NCBI GenBank assembly: GCA_041744735.1
Contig: JBGTKH010000220.1
Location: forward strand, 1-6,434
Source of the DNA: JBGTKH01 sp041744735
GTDB lineage: Bacteria; Planctomycetota; Planctomycetia; Pirellulales; Pirellulaceae
Length of the DNA: 6,434 nt
Direction of reading: 5' to 3'
Shown here piece by piece: positions 1 to 5,510 of the stretch. The number at the start of each line of letters is the position of its first letter. Position 1 is the stretch's first letter. The notes beneath the pieces are model-generated. The model saw only the letters and a program-made list of their open reading frames with translations, made no database searches and was not told the DNA's origin. Made by a program: the position numbers and the translations under genes.

Positions 1-71
1 AGTCTTTTTCAACTTTGGCGAACCGGCGTCGCAGAGTCGGACGAGCGTCGCCGCCAAAGTTGAAAAAGACT
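1..71. repeat. Palindromic intergenic repeat with perfect 20-bp arms
   Basis: Positions 1-20 and 52-71 are perfect reverse complements, separated by a 31-bp GC-rich spacer that itself holds short inverted GCGTCG-type motifs. The arms are AT-richer (a run of T and then of A) than the spacer. It lies 12 bp before the first possible ATG of the acyltransferase gene. Read left to right, the second arm is followed by no T tract, so it is a poor intrinsic terminator for a gene entering from the left. It looks like a REP/MITE-like intergenic element. The start of the window may cut the element, so its left border is unknown. Confidence 0.75.
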
Positions 72-115
72 CCCGACCCCGTATGTCAAATGAATCTTGC
101 GGAGCAACTCCGATT

Positions 116-1348
116 ATGCAGTCCATCGTCTTTGAAAAGCCGTATCAGTTTGTGCCGCCGCATCGAGGCCAGTGGTGGTTCAAATTCATTCGCTTCTTTA
201 ATTTTCAAGGCATGTACCTGCGGCGGCACGACGGCGTGGTGGGTTATGAGACGCGGCACCTCGAGCGGCTGAAGGATTCGTTGGCCGCGGGGCACGGAAT
301 CATGCTCACGCCCAATCATTGCCGCACGGCCGACCCGCTGCTGATGGGCTGGTTGAGCCGCGACGCCGGCTGCGTGGTTTACGCGATGGCCAGTTGGCAC
401 TTATTCAATAAAAATCGCTTTACCTCTTGGGCGATTCACAAGATGGGCGCCTTCAGCGTGTATCGCGAGGGCGTTGATCGACAGGCCATCAATACGGCCA
501 TCGCGATCCTGGAAGCGGCGGAACGTCCGCTGGTCATTTTTCCCGAAGGGGCCACCAGCCGCACCAACGACCAACTGCACGCGCTGTTGGACGGCGTGGC
601 CTTCATCGCTCGCACGGCGGCCAAGAAGCGGGCCAAGCATACGCCGCCTGGCAAGGTGGTCGTGCATCCCATTGCCCTGAAGTACCTGTTCGGCGGCGAT
701 CTGAAGGCATCCGTCGATCCCGTGCTGACCGAAATCGAACACCGCTTGTCGTGGCATCCGCAACGCGACTTGCCGCTGGTCGACCGCATCAACAAGGTGG
801 GCCGGGCACTGTTGTGTCTAAAAGAGTTGGAGTACTTCGGCGAAACACAAACCGGCCGCCTGTTCGAACGTTTGAGGCGATTGATCGACCGGTTGCTTGT
901 GCCGCTGGAGCAAGAGTGGCTCGGCCGTGCGCAGGAAGGTCCCACGGTTCCGCGCGTCAAAAACTTGCGCATGAAAATCCTACCCGAGATGGTCGACCGC
1001 AGAATCAGCGAAGAGGAGCGGCAACGCCGCTGGCGGCAACTGGCTGACATTTATTTGGCGCAGCAGGTTTCCAGTTATCCGCCGGACTACCTAGTCAAAC
1101 CGCCGTCGGTCGATCGGCTGCTGGAGACGGTCGAGCGTTTCGAAGAGGACCTGACCGACCGCGTGCGCGTGCACGGCGGGCTCAAGGTGATCATGGAAGT
1201 CGGCGAAGCCATCGAAGTCAGCCCCCAGCGCGACCGCAGCGCCGCCGTCGACCCGATCATGCAGCAGATCGAACAACAGCTTCAAAGCATGCTTGACCGC
1301 CTCGCCCTCGAATCGCCGCCGTACGAAGAGGCACCGGGCACCGGATAA
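116..1348 (+). CDS. PlsC-superfamily 1-acyl-glycerol-3-phosphate acyltransferase-like protein
   Basis: This is a probable glycerolipid acyltransferase of the PlsC/LPLAT superfamily, transferring an acyl chain to a lysophosphatidate-type acceptor at the inner membrane. All family motifs are visible (numbered from the ATG at 116): the catalytic NHxxxxD box as NHCRTAD at 67-73, the GAFSVYREG segment with its substrate-binding Arg at 111-119, FPEG at 142-145, and the V-x-P-type strand HPIA near 184-187. The first ~200 residues are the catalytic domain. The remaining ~200 are charged and helical, have no motif I recognise, and make the protein longer (410 aa) than a typical 240-aa PlsC. I prefer ATG 116 because GGAG lies at 101-104. 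An in-frame ATG at 83 would add 11 residues but has no Shine-Dalgarno and sits just past the repeat. The acceptor and acyl donor cannot be told from sequence. Confidence 0.85.
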   Translation: MQSIVFEKPYQFVPPHRGQWWFKFIRFFNFQGMYLRRHDGVVGYETRHLERLKDSLAAGHGIMLTPNHCRTADPLLMGWLSRDAGCVVYAMASWHLFNKNRFTSWAIHKMGAFSVYREGVDRQAINTAIAILEAAERPLVIFPEGATSRTNDQLHALLDGVAFIARTAAKKRAKHTPPGKVVVHPIALKYLFGGDLKASVDPVLTEIEHRLSWHPQRDLPLVDRINKVGRALLCLKELEYFGETQTGRLFERLRRLIDRLLVPLEQEWLGRAQEGPTVPRVKNLRMKILPEMVDRRISEEERQRRWRQLADIYLAQQVSSYPPDYLVKPPSVDRLLETVERFEEDLTDRVRVHGGLKVIMEVGEAIEVSPQRDRSAAVDPIMQQIEQQLQSMLDRLALESPPYEEAPGTG

Positions 1349-1380
1349 TGGATAGAGCCGTGCTTGAACATAAGCGCGGG

Positions 1381-1466
1381 CCGCCATCGTAACCCGAAGC
1401 GTTAGCGAGGGAATCCGTGAATACCGAGAGTGCCCTCGCTTACGCCGCGGGTTACGATTAGGGCGG
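1381..1466. repeat. Long imperfect palindromic intergenic repeat
   Basis: Positions 1386-1395 and 1449-1458 are a perfect 10-bp inverted repeat. Inside it, 1396-1411 pairs with 1433-1448 at 13 of 16 positions, and outside it CCGCC (1381-1385) pairs with GGCGG (1462-1466) across a small bulge. The loop is about 21 nt. The arm reading AACCCGAAGCGTTAGCGAGG is a motif I associate with repeated intergenic elements in planctomycetes; that link is from memory. It occupies most of the 206-bp gap between the acyltransferase and DUF1080 genes. There is no T run after the stem, so it does not look like a standard terminator. Confidence 0.75.
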
Positions 1467-1554
1467 TCCTCGAATCAACTTGTCTAGCGGCGCGGCGTGG
1501 TGGATAATGAGGCCCCGGTGTGATTGGACTAACCACGAAAATAAGAGATGAGCC

Positions 1555-2703
1555 ATGAAGCGATTTCTGTTGTTGGCGGCGGCGGTGGCGGTGGGTTGTT
1601 GCTGTTTCGTGAGCGACGTGCGGGGGGATGAGCCTGCGGGGTACTCGGTCACGCTGTTCGATGGCAAGTCGCTGGAGGGCTGGAAGGTTGCCGGCTGCGA
1701 GGCGTTGGTGGAGGAGGGGTCGATTTTGCTCAAGGAAGGCAATGGGCTGGTACATACGGAACAGCGATACGGCGATTTCGTGCTGGAGTTGGAGTGGCAG
1801 GCAATGAGTAAGGAGAAGTGGGATTCGGGGATTTACTTTCGCTGCGAGCTGCCGCCGGAAGGCACGCCGTGGCCGGCGCGCTATCAGGCCAATTTGCTCA
1901 AGGGCCAGGAAGGTAACGTCGGCGGGCTCGCCGAGGCCGTCAGCAGTGGGTTGACGAAGCCCGGTGAGTGGAATCAGTTCAAGCTGACCGTCATCGGCAC
2001 AACGGCCGCGTTGGAGATCAACGGCCAGCCCGCGTGGAAGGCCGACGGGTTAGAGTGCCCCAGCGGCTACATCGCTCTGCAAGCCGAAGTGCCCGGCGGC
2101 GGGCAATTCAAGTTCCGCAATATCCGCATTACCGAGCTGGGATACAAATCGCTGTTCAACGGCACGGATCTCGCCGGCTGGGAAGGGAGCGGGGCCAAGG
2201 CGGAAGCGTGTTGGCAGGTGGAAGAGGGGCTGCTGATGTGCACCGGACAGAAAGGCCCGTGGCTGCGCAGCATGGAGCAATACGGCGATTTGAATCTGCG
2301 GCTGGAGTACAAGATCAAGCCGGGCGGTAACTCGGGCGTGTACGTCCGCGTGCCGGAAAGCGGCAACCATCACGGCCAGGGTGCCGGCGTCGAGATTCAG
2401 ATACTGGACGACGCGGACCAGCGCTATGCGAAGCTGAAACCGTATCAGTACACCGGCAGCGTGTACGCGGTCGCTCCGTCGTCCGAGCGCGTCGGCAATC
2501 CGCCGGGCCAATGGAACCGCATGGAGATCAACGCCAGCGGCACCGATTATCGCATTACGCTGAACGGCGTCGTGATCGTCAACGCAAAGGCCGCAGAGTT
2601 CCCGCAATTGAATGAACGCAACCGCGAAGGTTTTCTGGGGCTGCAGAATCACAGCGAAGAAGTGTGGTTCCGAAATCTGCGAATCGGGCCGGCGCAGCCG
2701 TAA
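1555..2703 (+). CDS. Secreted protein with two DUF1080 (3-keto-disaccharide hydrolase) domains
   Basis: This is an exported protein made of two tandem DUF1080 domains (PF06439), a laminin-G/concanavalin-like fold expanded in planctomycetes and linked to 3-keto-disaccharide breakdown. Residues 1-24 form a signal peptide: KR at 2-3, a hydrophobic Ala/Leu/Val core, and likely cleavage near RG/DEP. Domain 1 (about 29-196) has LFDGKSLEGW, WDSGIYFR (89-96) and GYIALQAE...FKFRNIRI (171-192). Domain 2 (about 197-379) repeats the pattern with LFNGTDLAGW, GNSGVYVR (258-265), GVEIQILDD (278-286) and GFLGLQNHSEEVWFRNLRI (359-377). Domain 2 is closer to the usual consensus, with the typical LQNHS and EIQILDD; domain 1 has LQAEVPGGG there and may be structural. 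C15 after AVG could be read as a weak lipobox. The start ATG follows AAGAG at a normal distance. The gene appears monocistronic. Confidence 0.9.
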   Translation: MKRFLLLAAAVAVGCCCFVSDVRGDEPAGYSVTLFDGKSLEGWKVAGCEALVEEGSILLKEGNGLVHTEQRYGDFVLELEWQAMSKEKWDSGIYFRCELPPEGTPWPARYQANLLKGQEGNVGGLAEAVSSGLTKPGEWNQFKLTVIGTTAALEINGQPAWKADGLECPSGYIALQAEVPGGGQFKFRNIRITELGYKSLFNGTDLAGWEGSGAKAEACWQVEEGLLMCTGQKGPWLRSMEQYGDLNLRLEYKIKPGGNSGVYVRVPESGNHHGQGAGVEIQILDDADQRYAKLKPYQYTGSVYAVAPSSERVGNPPGQWNRMEINASGTDYRITLNGVVIVNAKAAEFPQLNERNREGFLGLQNHSEEVWFRNLRIGPAQP

Positions 2704-2730
2704 CGGCGAACCCGCAGTTCTCGATGAAGG

Positions 2731-2810
2731 ACACTTTCGCCGGTAAACGGGCGGCTGCGCACTTTGAGAGGATGATTGCATTGGACTTTCAATTGGAAGC
2801 CCCATTCGCG
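2731..2810 (+). repeat. Diverged copy of the uvrB leader and first codons
   Basis: This stretch aligns without gaps to 5741-5820, which is the leader and first 12 codons of uvrB. From 2733 on, 66 of 78 positions match (about 85%). It includes the CTTTCGCCGG block, the AGAGG ribosome-binding sequence and the DNA for ALDFQLEAPFA. The uvrB start codon position is ATT (2775-2777) here instead of ATG, and similarity fades after 2810. No further uvrB sequence follows. It is best read as the remnant of a duplication or recombination event, and it now forms the 5' end of the HhH gene. Confidence 0.88.
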
Positions 2811-3165
2811 GCGCGCCGATCAAGCCTGCGCCGGCGCGATCCTGGGACTGTCGCTGTTGGTGATGGCCGGCTATTGGATCACGCAAGGCGGCCAGCGCGG
2901 CGGCCTGATCGAAATCGACCGCGCCGAGCCGCTGGTCGTCGAATTCCAACTCGACATCAACACCGCCGGTGAAGCTGAGTTGAGACTGTTACCCGGGGTC
3001 GGACCGGTCACAGCGCAAAAGATCATCGAGTCGCGAGAGACAGACGGTCCCTTTTTCTCCCCCGACGACTTGCAGCGCATCAAAGCCATCGGCCCCAAAA
3101 CGGTCGAACGAATCCGCCCATATCTGCTGCCCCTGCCCAACCGCGAACATGTGGCGGGACCGTAA
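2776..3165 (+). CDS. Membrane-anchored helix-hairpin-helix (ComEA-like) protein
   Basis: This is a small membrane-anchored protein with a tandem helix-hairpin-helix domain of the ComEA type, which binds DNA through its backbone without sequence specificity. Residues 18-36 (CAGAILGLSLLVMAGYWIT) are one transmembrane helix, giving an N-in, C-out protein. The segment FQLDINTAGEAELRLLPGVG (57-76) is the classic start of the ComEA HhH domain; the first hairpin is LLPGVGPVTAQKII (71-84) and the second IKAIGPKTVERIRPYL (102-117). TTG at 2776 is the only usable start before the membrane segment: TGA at 2773-2775 closes the frame, and GAGAGG (2766-2771) lies 4 nt upstream. About the first 12 residues are encoded by the uvrB-derived copy in another frame, while the sequence from about R13-A14-D15-Q16 looks native. 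The role could be DNA uptake or general DNA binding at the envelope; the substrate is unknown. Confidence 0.82.
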   Translation: MHWTFNWKPHSRRADQACAGAILGLSLLVMAGYWITQGGQRGGLIEIDRAEPLVVEFQLDINTAGEAELRLLPGVGPVTAQKIIESRETDGPFFSPDDLQRIKAIGPKTVERIRPYLLPLPNREHVAGP

Positions 3166-3236
3166 CGAGCGATCCATGCAGCCAATCTTCGACTCAACGA
3201 CCGGGGACCGGTTGGTCTGGTGCAAGCCCAACCCCA
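3141..3236 (+). repeat. 96-bp direct repeat, copy 1
   Basis: It matches 3566-3661 at 91 of 96 positions without gaps, exactly 425 bp away. Copy 1 covers the last codons of the HhH gene (NREHVAGP and its stop) and the first ~20 codons of a 37-codon ORF. With copy 2 it brackets the BolA-family gene. The likely origin is a tandem duplication of a ~425-bp unit, or insertion of the bolA segment with duplication of its flank. Confidence 0.92.
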
Positions 3237-3289
3237 GTGCCAGACGGGCAGTAGACAGAATCCGGCACTGGATCGACAATAACGTCTAA
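3176..3289 (+). CDS. Possible 37-aa small protein (uncertain)
   Basis: An ATG-to-TAA frame encodes a 37-residue peptide beginning MQPIFDSTTGDRLVW and ending HWIDNNV. Its stop overlaps the start of the AAGGAGG that serves the BolA-family gene, so it could act as a leader ORF translated just upstream of bolA. I do not recognise a family. Against it: there is no clear ribosome-binding site, and in the repeat copy at 3601 the three base changes within the shared coding stretch all alter the amino acid (Q2P, R12L, C16F), which is not the pattern of purifying selection. It may equally be non-coding repeat sequence. Confidence 0.3.
   Translation: MQPIFDSTTGDRLVWCKPNPSARRAVDRIRHWIDNNV
3234..3271. 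promoter_or_regulatory. Hairpin upstream of the BolA-family gene
   Basis: CCAGTGCC (3234-3241) and GGCACTGG (3264-3271) form a perfect 8-bp stem around a 22-nt loop. It ends 17 nt before the AAGGAGG of the downstream gene. No T tract follows, so it is not a typical terminator. It could be an mRNA stability or leader structure, or just part of a dispersed palindrome. A related CCAGTGCC block recurs at 3780-3787. Confidence 0.4.
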
Positions 3290-3300
3290 GGAGGTCAGCC

Positions 3301-3564
3301 ATGGCAGACCAACAGCTCAAACAAAAAGTTCGTGACGTCCTCAAGGGCGGATATTTTCAGGATGCCGATGACTTGGTCGATATTTCTGACGGACCAGATG
3401 ACAGCATTCACGTCGTCATCGTAAGTCGGAAGTTCGATGGTCATCGAATGAAAGAGAAGCACGATCTTATCTGGTCGGAATTAAGCCAAAGACTCACGCC
3501 GGAAGAATGGGGGCTCGTGTCCTTGTCAATTGGCGTCAGCCCAGAAGAAATCAAAGCGAGCTAA
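3301..3564 (+). CDS. BolA/IbaG-family protein
   Basis: This is an 87-aa protein of the BolA/IbaG family, cytoplasmic proteins that partner monothiol glutaredoxins in iron-sulfur cluster handling and stress-linked morphology. The family core is clear: DADDLVDISDGPDDSIHVVIVSRKFDGHRMKEKHDLIWSEL (21-60), with the βααβ-type IHVVIVS strand, the F-x-G turn (45-47) and the K-H pair (53-54) in the RH-type helix. It ends with SLSIGVSPEE (73-82), which corresponds to the usual HALSI.TPEE. The His normally preceding ALS, a cluster ligand in BolA-glutaredoxin complexes, appears replaced (WGLVSLS), so cluster binding may differ. The full length is normal for the family. The start is certain: AAGGAGG (3288-3294) lies 6 nt before the ATG. 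No glutaredoxin gene is visible nearby. The gene sits between two 96-bp direct repeats. Confidence 0.8.
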   Translation: MADQQLKQKVRDVLKGGYFQDADDLVDISDGPDDSIHVVIVSRKFDGHRMKEKHDLIWSELSQRLTPEEWGLVSLSIGVSPEEIKAS

Positions 3565-3942
3565 GCCGCGAACATGTGGCGGGGCCGTAACGAGCAATCC
3601 ATGCCGCCAATCTTCGACTCAACGACCGGGGACCTGTTGGTCTGGTTCAAGCCCAACCCCAACCCACGTCCGATGTCACCGCCAACAAGACCGCCCTACG
3701 GCAGCCGATGGAAGATGCGGCGATGCCAGCGACAAGACCGAATTCCTCCAAAGTCAAGACACGGCCATTATCCAGATACCCAGTGCCACACTGGCATTAT
3801 CCAAAATTCCACTGCCAGCGCGAAATATTTCTTGAAAACAGTCCCAGACACGGATAAATTGGCCCGCATGGTGCTATTCGAGAGTAGCACGGGATAATGA
3901 TTGTTCTGCCAGCCAGTGAGCGGCCAAACTGGATTTCCGCCA
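3565..3942. other. Gene-poor stretch with repeat copy 2 and short hairpins
   Basis: Apart from repeat copy 2 (3566-3661) I see no convincing gene here. An open frame from ATG 3601 to TAA 3897 would encode 98 residues starting MPPIFDSTTGDLLVW, but past the repeat it is Pro/Arg-rich and family-less, so I treat it as chance or a decayed extension. Short structures are present: CCAGTG/CACTGG at 3780-3794, GTGCTA/TAGCAC at 3871-3890 (extendable by a G-U and a T-A pair), and the direct repeat CATTATCCA at 3766-3774 and 3795-3803. The stretch is more AT-rich toward the nuclease gene. No promoter could be assigned with confidence. Confidence 0.55.
3566..3661 (+). repeat. 96-bp direct repeat, copy 2
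   Basis: This is the partner of 3141-3236 (91 of 96 identical). It begins one base after the stop of the BolA-family gene and carries an untranslatable remnant of the HhH C-terminus (AACATGTGGCGGGGCC) plus the start of the small ORF. Similarity to copy 1 stops at 3661, but 3778-3795 resembles 3232-3249 (16 of 18), suggesting that the copy was interrupted by about 116 bp. Confidence 0.92.
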
Positions 3943-5013
3943 ATGAGTACGGTCAACATCTTCACACGCTACGAGCAAAAGGAGAACGACTTTACCAATG
4001 GGCTCGTTGCAATCCTCAACCTCTCTAGGTTTGACAACCCGCATTTGGTCACGTCCTTTCTACTTGATGAACTCGGACTTGTCCCGAATGGCGACCTCGA
4101 CACGTTTCGCGTTCTGCGAGGAATCCAGGGAACGGCAGATGGAGAACTACGCGGCGAGGGCTGCTGCATCCAGTTCGAGACGAAGATTGTGTCGGGGACG
4201 CTCGATGCGGAGCAAATCGATCGCCATCTCAAGAAACTCCGAACTCGCTCTGAGCTTGTGCGACGCTTGGTACTTTTGACACCGGACGAAAGCCGCAGTC
4301 GGTACATCCAGCAGTTCCGTTCACGCGACACGGATTTTATCCTTCATCTTGGATGGAAACGCGTCTACGATTTCCTTCTGCGTTCCGTCGCAAACAGGGC
4401 ACCGTGCGTCTTCTCAGAACTTGTGCGTCAGTTCCTTGAGCGGATTCGCGACATGGTTTTCGAGCAAGACATCGCTGGGGTAATTGTTAAAATCCATTTC
4501 GGCAAGAAATCTGAGGTTTACGAAGACAGATATCTAGCCGACATGAAAGCAGGAATGTGGACCCGATGGGATACACCGAGGGAGTACAGAAACCTAGATG
4601 GGACTGGTCGCAAATTGTTGCTCTACGATAGGACAAAGCAAGGCATAACTGCAGAGGTTGAGATCGAGAAGGTGGAACGTACCGACACGGAACCAGATTA
4701 CCCGTGGACTAACCAATTCGCGCCCGGCACGCTCCGCTTTTTCGAGCCTCCAATCTCGTTAAGCTGCATACGTAGGCTGGTGGGGTTCGAAAGTTTCGGT
4801 GTCCATAGGAAAGATCGGAGCCCCTATCGAAACATCACTCGCGAGCAGTATCAGGAGCTGTCCGGGGAACAACCCACGGTAGGATTGGCAGAACCAGCGG
4901 ATGCATCCGACGAACGGGGACGAACGGGGCCAGTCGGCTTTGGTCACAGTTCAATCATCAGCCGGCCCCGTTCGCGGCTGATCCTTGTCGTTCGTCGTGA
5001 TAGGATGTCGTGA
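3943..5013 (+). CDS. PD-(D/E)XK-like nuclease fused to an EVE/PUA-like domain
   Basis: This is a predicted two-domain DNA-processing protein, 356 aa from ATG 3943 (an upstream TTG at 3901 would add 14 unlikely residues). The N-terminal part (about 5-135) resembles uncharacterised PD-(D/E)XK nucleases: RYEQKENDFTNGLVAIL (9-25) with E14, a possible metal-binding D66, the E-x-K core QFETKI with E79 and K81, Q91 in the following helix, and the strand RLVLLTPD (108-115). The C-terminal part (about 180-306) looks like an EVE/ASCH-type PUA-fold domain: a KLLLYD strand (224-229), AEVEIEKVE (237-245), YPWTNQF...FFEPPISL (253-272), GFESFG (281-286) and the closing R-N-I-T-R-E-Q-Y-Q-E-L. EVE domains read modified bases, so a modification-dependent restriction role is plausible, but this is inference. 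The last ~50 residues (from about 309) run through a palindromic element and are probably not native. Base composition is lower in GC than the flanking core genes. The stop overlaps the next start by 1 nt (TGATG). Confidence 0.68.
   Translation: MSTVNIFTRYEQKENDFTNGLVAILNLSRFDNPHLVTSFLLDELGLVPNGDLDTFRVLRGIQGTADGELRGEGCCIQFETKIVSGTLDAEQIDRHLKKLRTRSELVRRLVLLTPDESRSRYIQQFRSRDTDFILHLGWKRVYDFLLRSVANRAPCVFSELVRQFLERIRDMVFEQDIAGVIVKIHFGKKSEVYEDRYLADMKAGMWTRWDTPREYRNLDGTGRKLLLYDRTKQGITAEVEIEKVERTDTEPDYPWTNQFAPGTLRFFEPPISLSCIRRLVGFESFGVHRKDRSPYRNITREQYQELSGEQPTVGLAEPADASDERGRTGPVGFGHSSIISRPRSRLILVVRRDRMS
4891..4996. repeat. attC-like imperfect palindrome, element X
   Basis: The element starts GAAC (4891-4894) followed by the perfect 12-bp palindrome CGGATGCATCCG (4898-4909). 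It contains CGAACGGGGC (4921-4930) pairing perfectly with GCCCCGTTCG (4965-4974), and CGGCT (4935-4939) with AGCCG (4960-4964), around a 20-nt loop. Outer pairing joins GGAT near 4899-4902 with ATCC (4981-4984), and GAAC with GTTC (4990-4993). It lies at the 3' end of the nuclease gene and stops about 17 bp before the PIN gene. Size, AAC...GTT ends and folding recall an integron attC site. The left box does not fit RYYYAAC and the right one does not fit GTTRRRY fully, so this stays a proposal. Confidence 0.45.
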
Positions 5014-5510
5014 TGGACAAAGTCTACGTCGAAACCTCAATCGTCAGTCATGCCACGGCGTGGCCGAGCCGGGACGTCACGATCGCAGGTCTGCAGCAGC
5101 AAGCTCGCGATTGGTGGGCGAATGAACGAGATAAATTTGAGTTGGTCACGTCCCAATTGACACTCGACGAAGCCGGCGATGGTGATCCCACCGCAGCGGC
5201 GAACCGACTGCAACTGCTTCAAGGTTTGCCGCTTGTGGACATCAATCCTGATGTGGAGGCATTGGCGGAACGCTTGATTCAGGCTCATACGATGCCAGAA
5301 AAGGCCGCAGCCGACGCCGTTCACGTTGCCGCAGCGGCTCTTGGCGGTGTAAACTATCTATTGACGTTGAATTGCAAACATATCGCAAATGCCCACGAAC
5401 TTCCGCGCATTTATGAACTGCTGGATCGTGAAGGACTGGGACAACTTTTGATCTGCACACCGGCAGAGTTTCTTGGAGATTCAGACGATGAGCAACAATC
5501 CGATACTTGA
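5013..5510 (+). CDS. PIN-domain (VapC-like) ribonuclease toxin
   Basis: This is a 165-aa PIN-domain protein, predicted to be the RNase toxin of a type II toxin-antitoxin pair. Family landmarks: the opening strand VYVETSIVSH (4-13), E53 in the TLDEAG segment, ADAVHVAAAA (100-109) with D101, and LLTLNCKHIANA (116-127). The usual PIN acidic residues are thus E7, E53 and D101, with Asn (N120) where many PIN proteins have Asp. In my recollection the E-first, LNCKHIAN form marks a planctomycete/cyanobacterial subgroup, so it need not mean loss of activity. ATG 5013 overlaps the nuclease stop by 1 nt; GTG 5010 would add one residue. AGGA lies about 8 nt upstream. It overlaps the next gene by 23 nt, giving toxin-then-partner order, the reverse of classical vapBC. 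Confidence 0.82.
   Translation: MDKVYVETSIVSHATAWPSRDVTIAGLQQQARDWWANERDKFELVTSQLTLDEAGDGDPTAAANRLQLLQGLPLVDINPDVEALAERLIQAHTMPEKAAADAVHVAAAALGGVNYLLTLNCKHIANAHELPRIYELLDREGLGQLLICTPAEFLGDSDDEQQSDT

Noticed and set aside
15..272. 85-codon frame starting in the left palindrome
   Set aside because: It overlaps the acyltransferase in another frame, and its start derives from the repeat arm.
1555..1605. DUF1080 protein as a lipoprotein (Cys15-16-17)
   Set aside because: The lipobox AVGC has Ala rather than Leu at -3, and the signal sequence continues to a plausible type I cleavage site near residue 24.
2050..2949. Long minus-strand open frame (299 codons) opposite the DUF1080 and HhH genes
   Set aside because: It is a shadow of GC-rich coding sequence on the other strand: no family likeness, low-complexity composition, and it crosses two well-supported + strand genes.
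2776..3165. HhH protein as a UvrC fragment, given the nearby uvrB-like sequence
   Set aside because: It has a membrane helix and a ComEA-type DINTA...LPGVG signature, with no UvrC nuclease motifs.
3141..3661. CRISPR array
   Set aside because: There are only two copies, 96 bp long, separated by a real gene; no short regularly spaced repeats or cas genes.
3871..3890. Terminator before the nuclease gene
   Set aside because: The stem is short and no T tract follows it.
3601..3897. 98-codon ORF after repeat copy 2
   Set aside because: Its start is copied repeat sequence, the rest is Pro/Arg-rich without any family signal, and there is no ribosome-binding site.
4031..4062. TTGACA at 4031-4036 as a promoter -35 box
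   Set aside because: It lies inside the nuclease coding sequence with no convincing -10 at the right distance and no gene starting after it.
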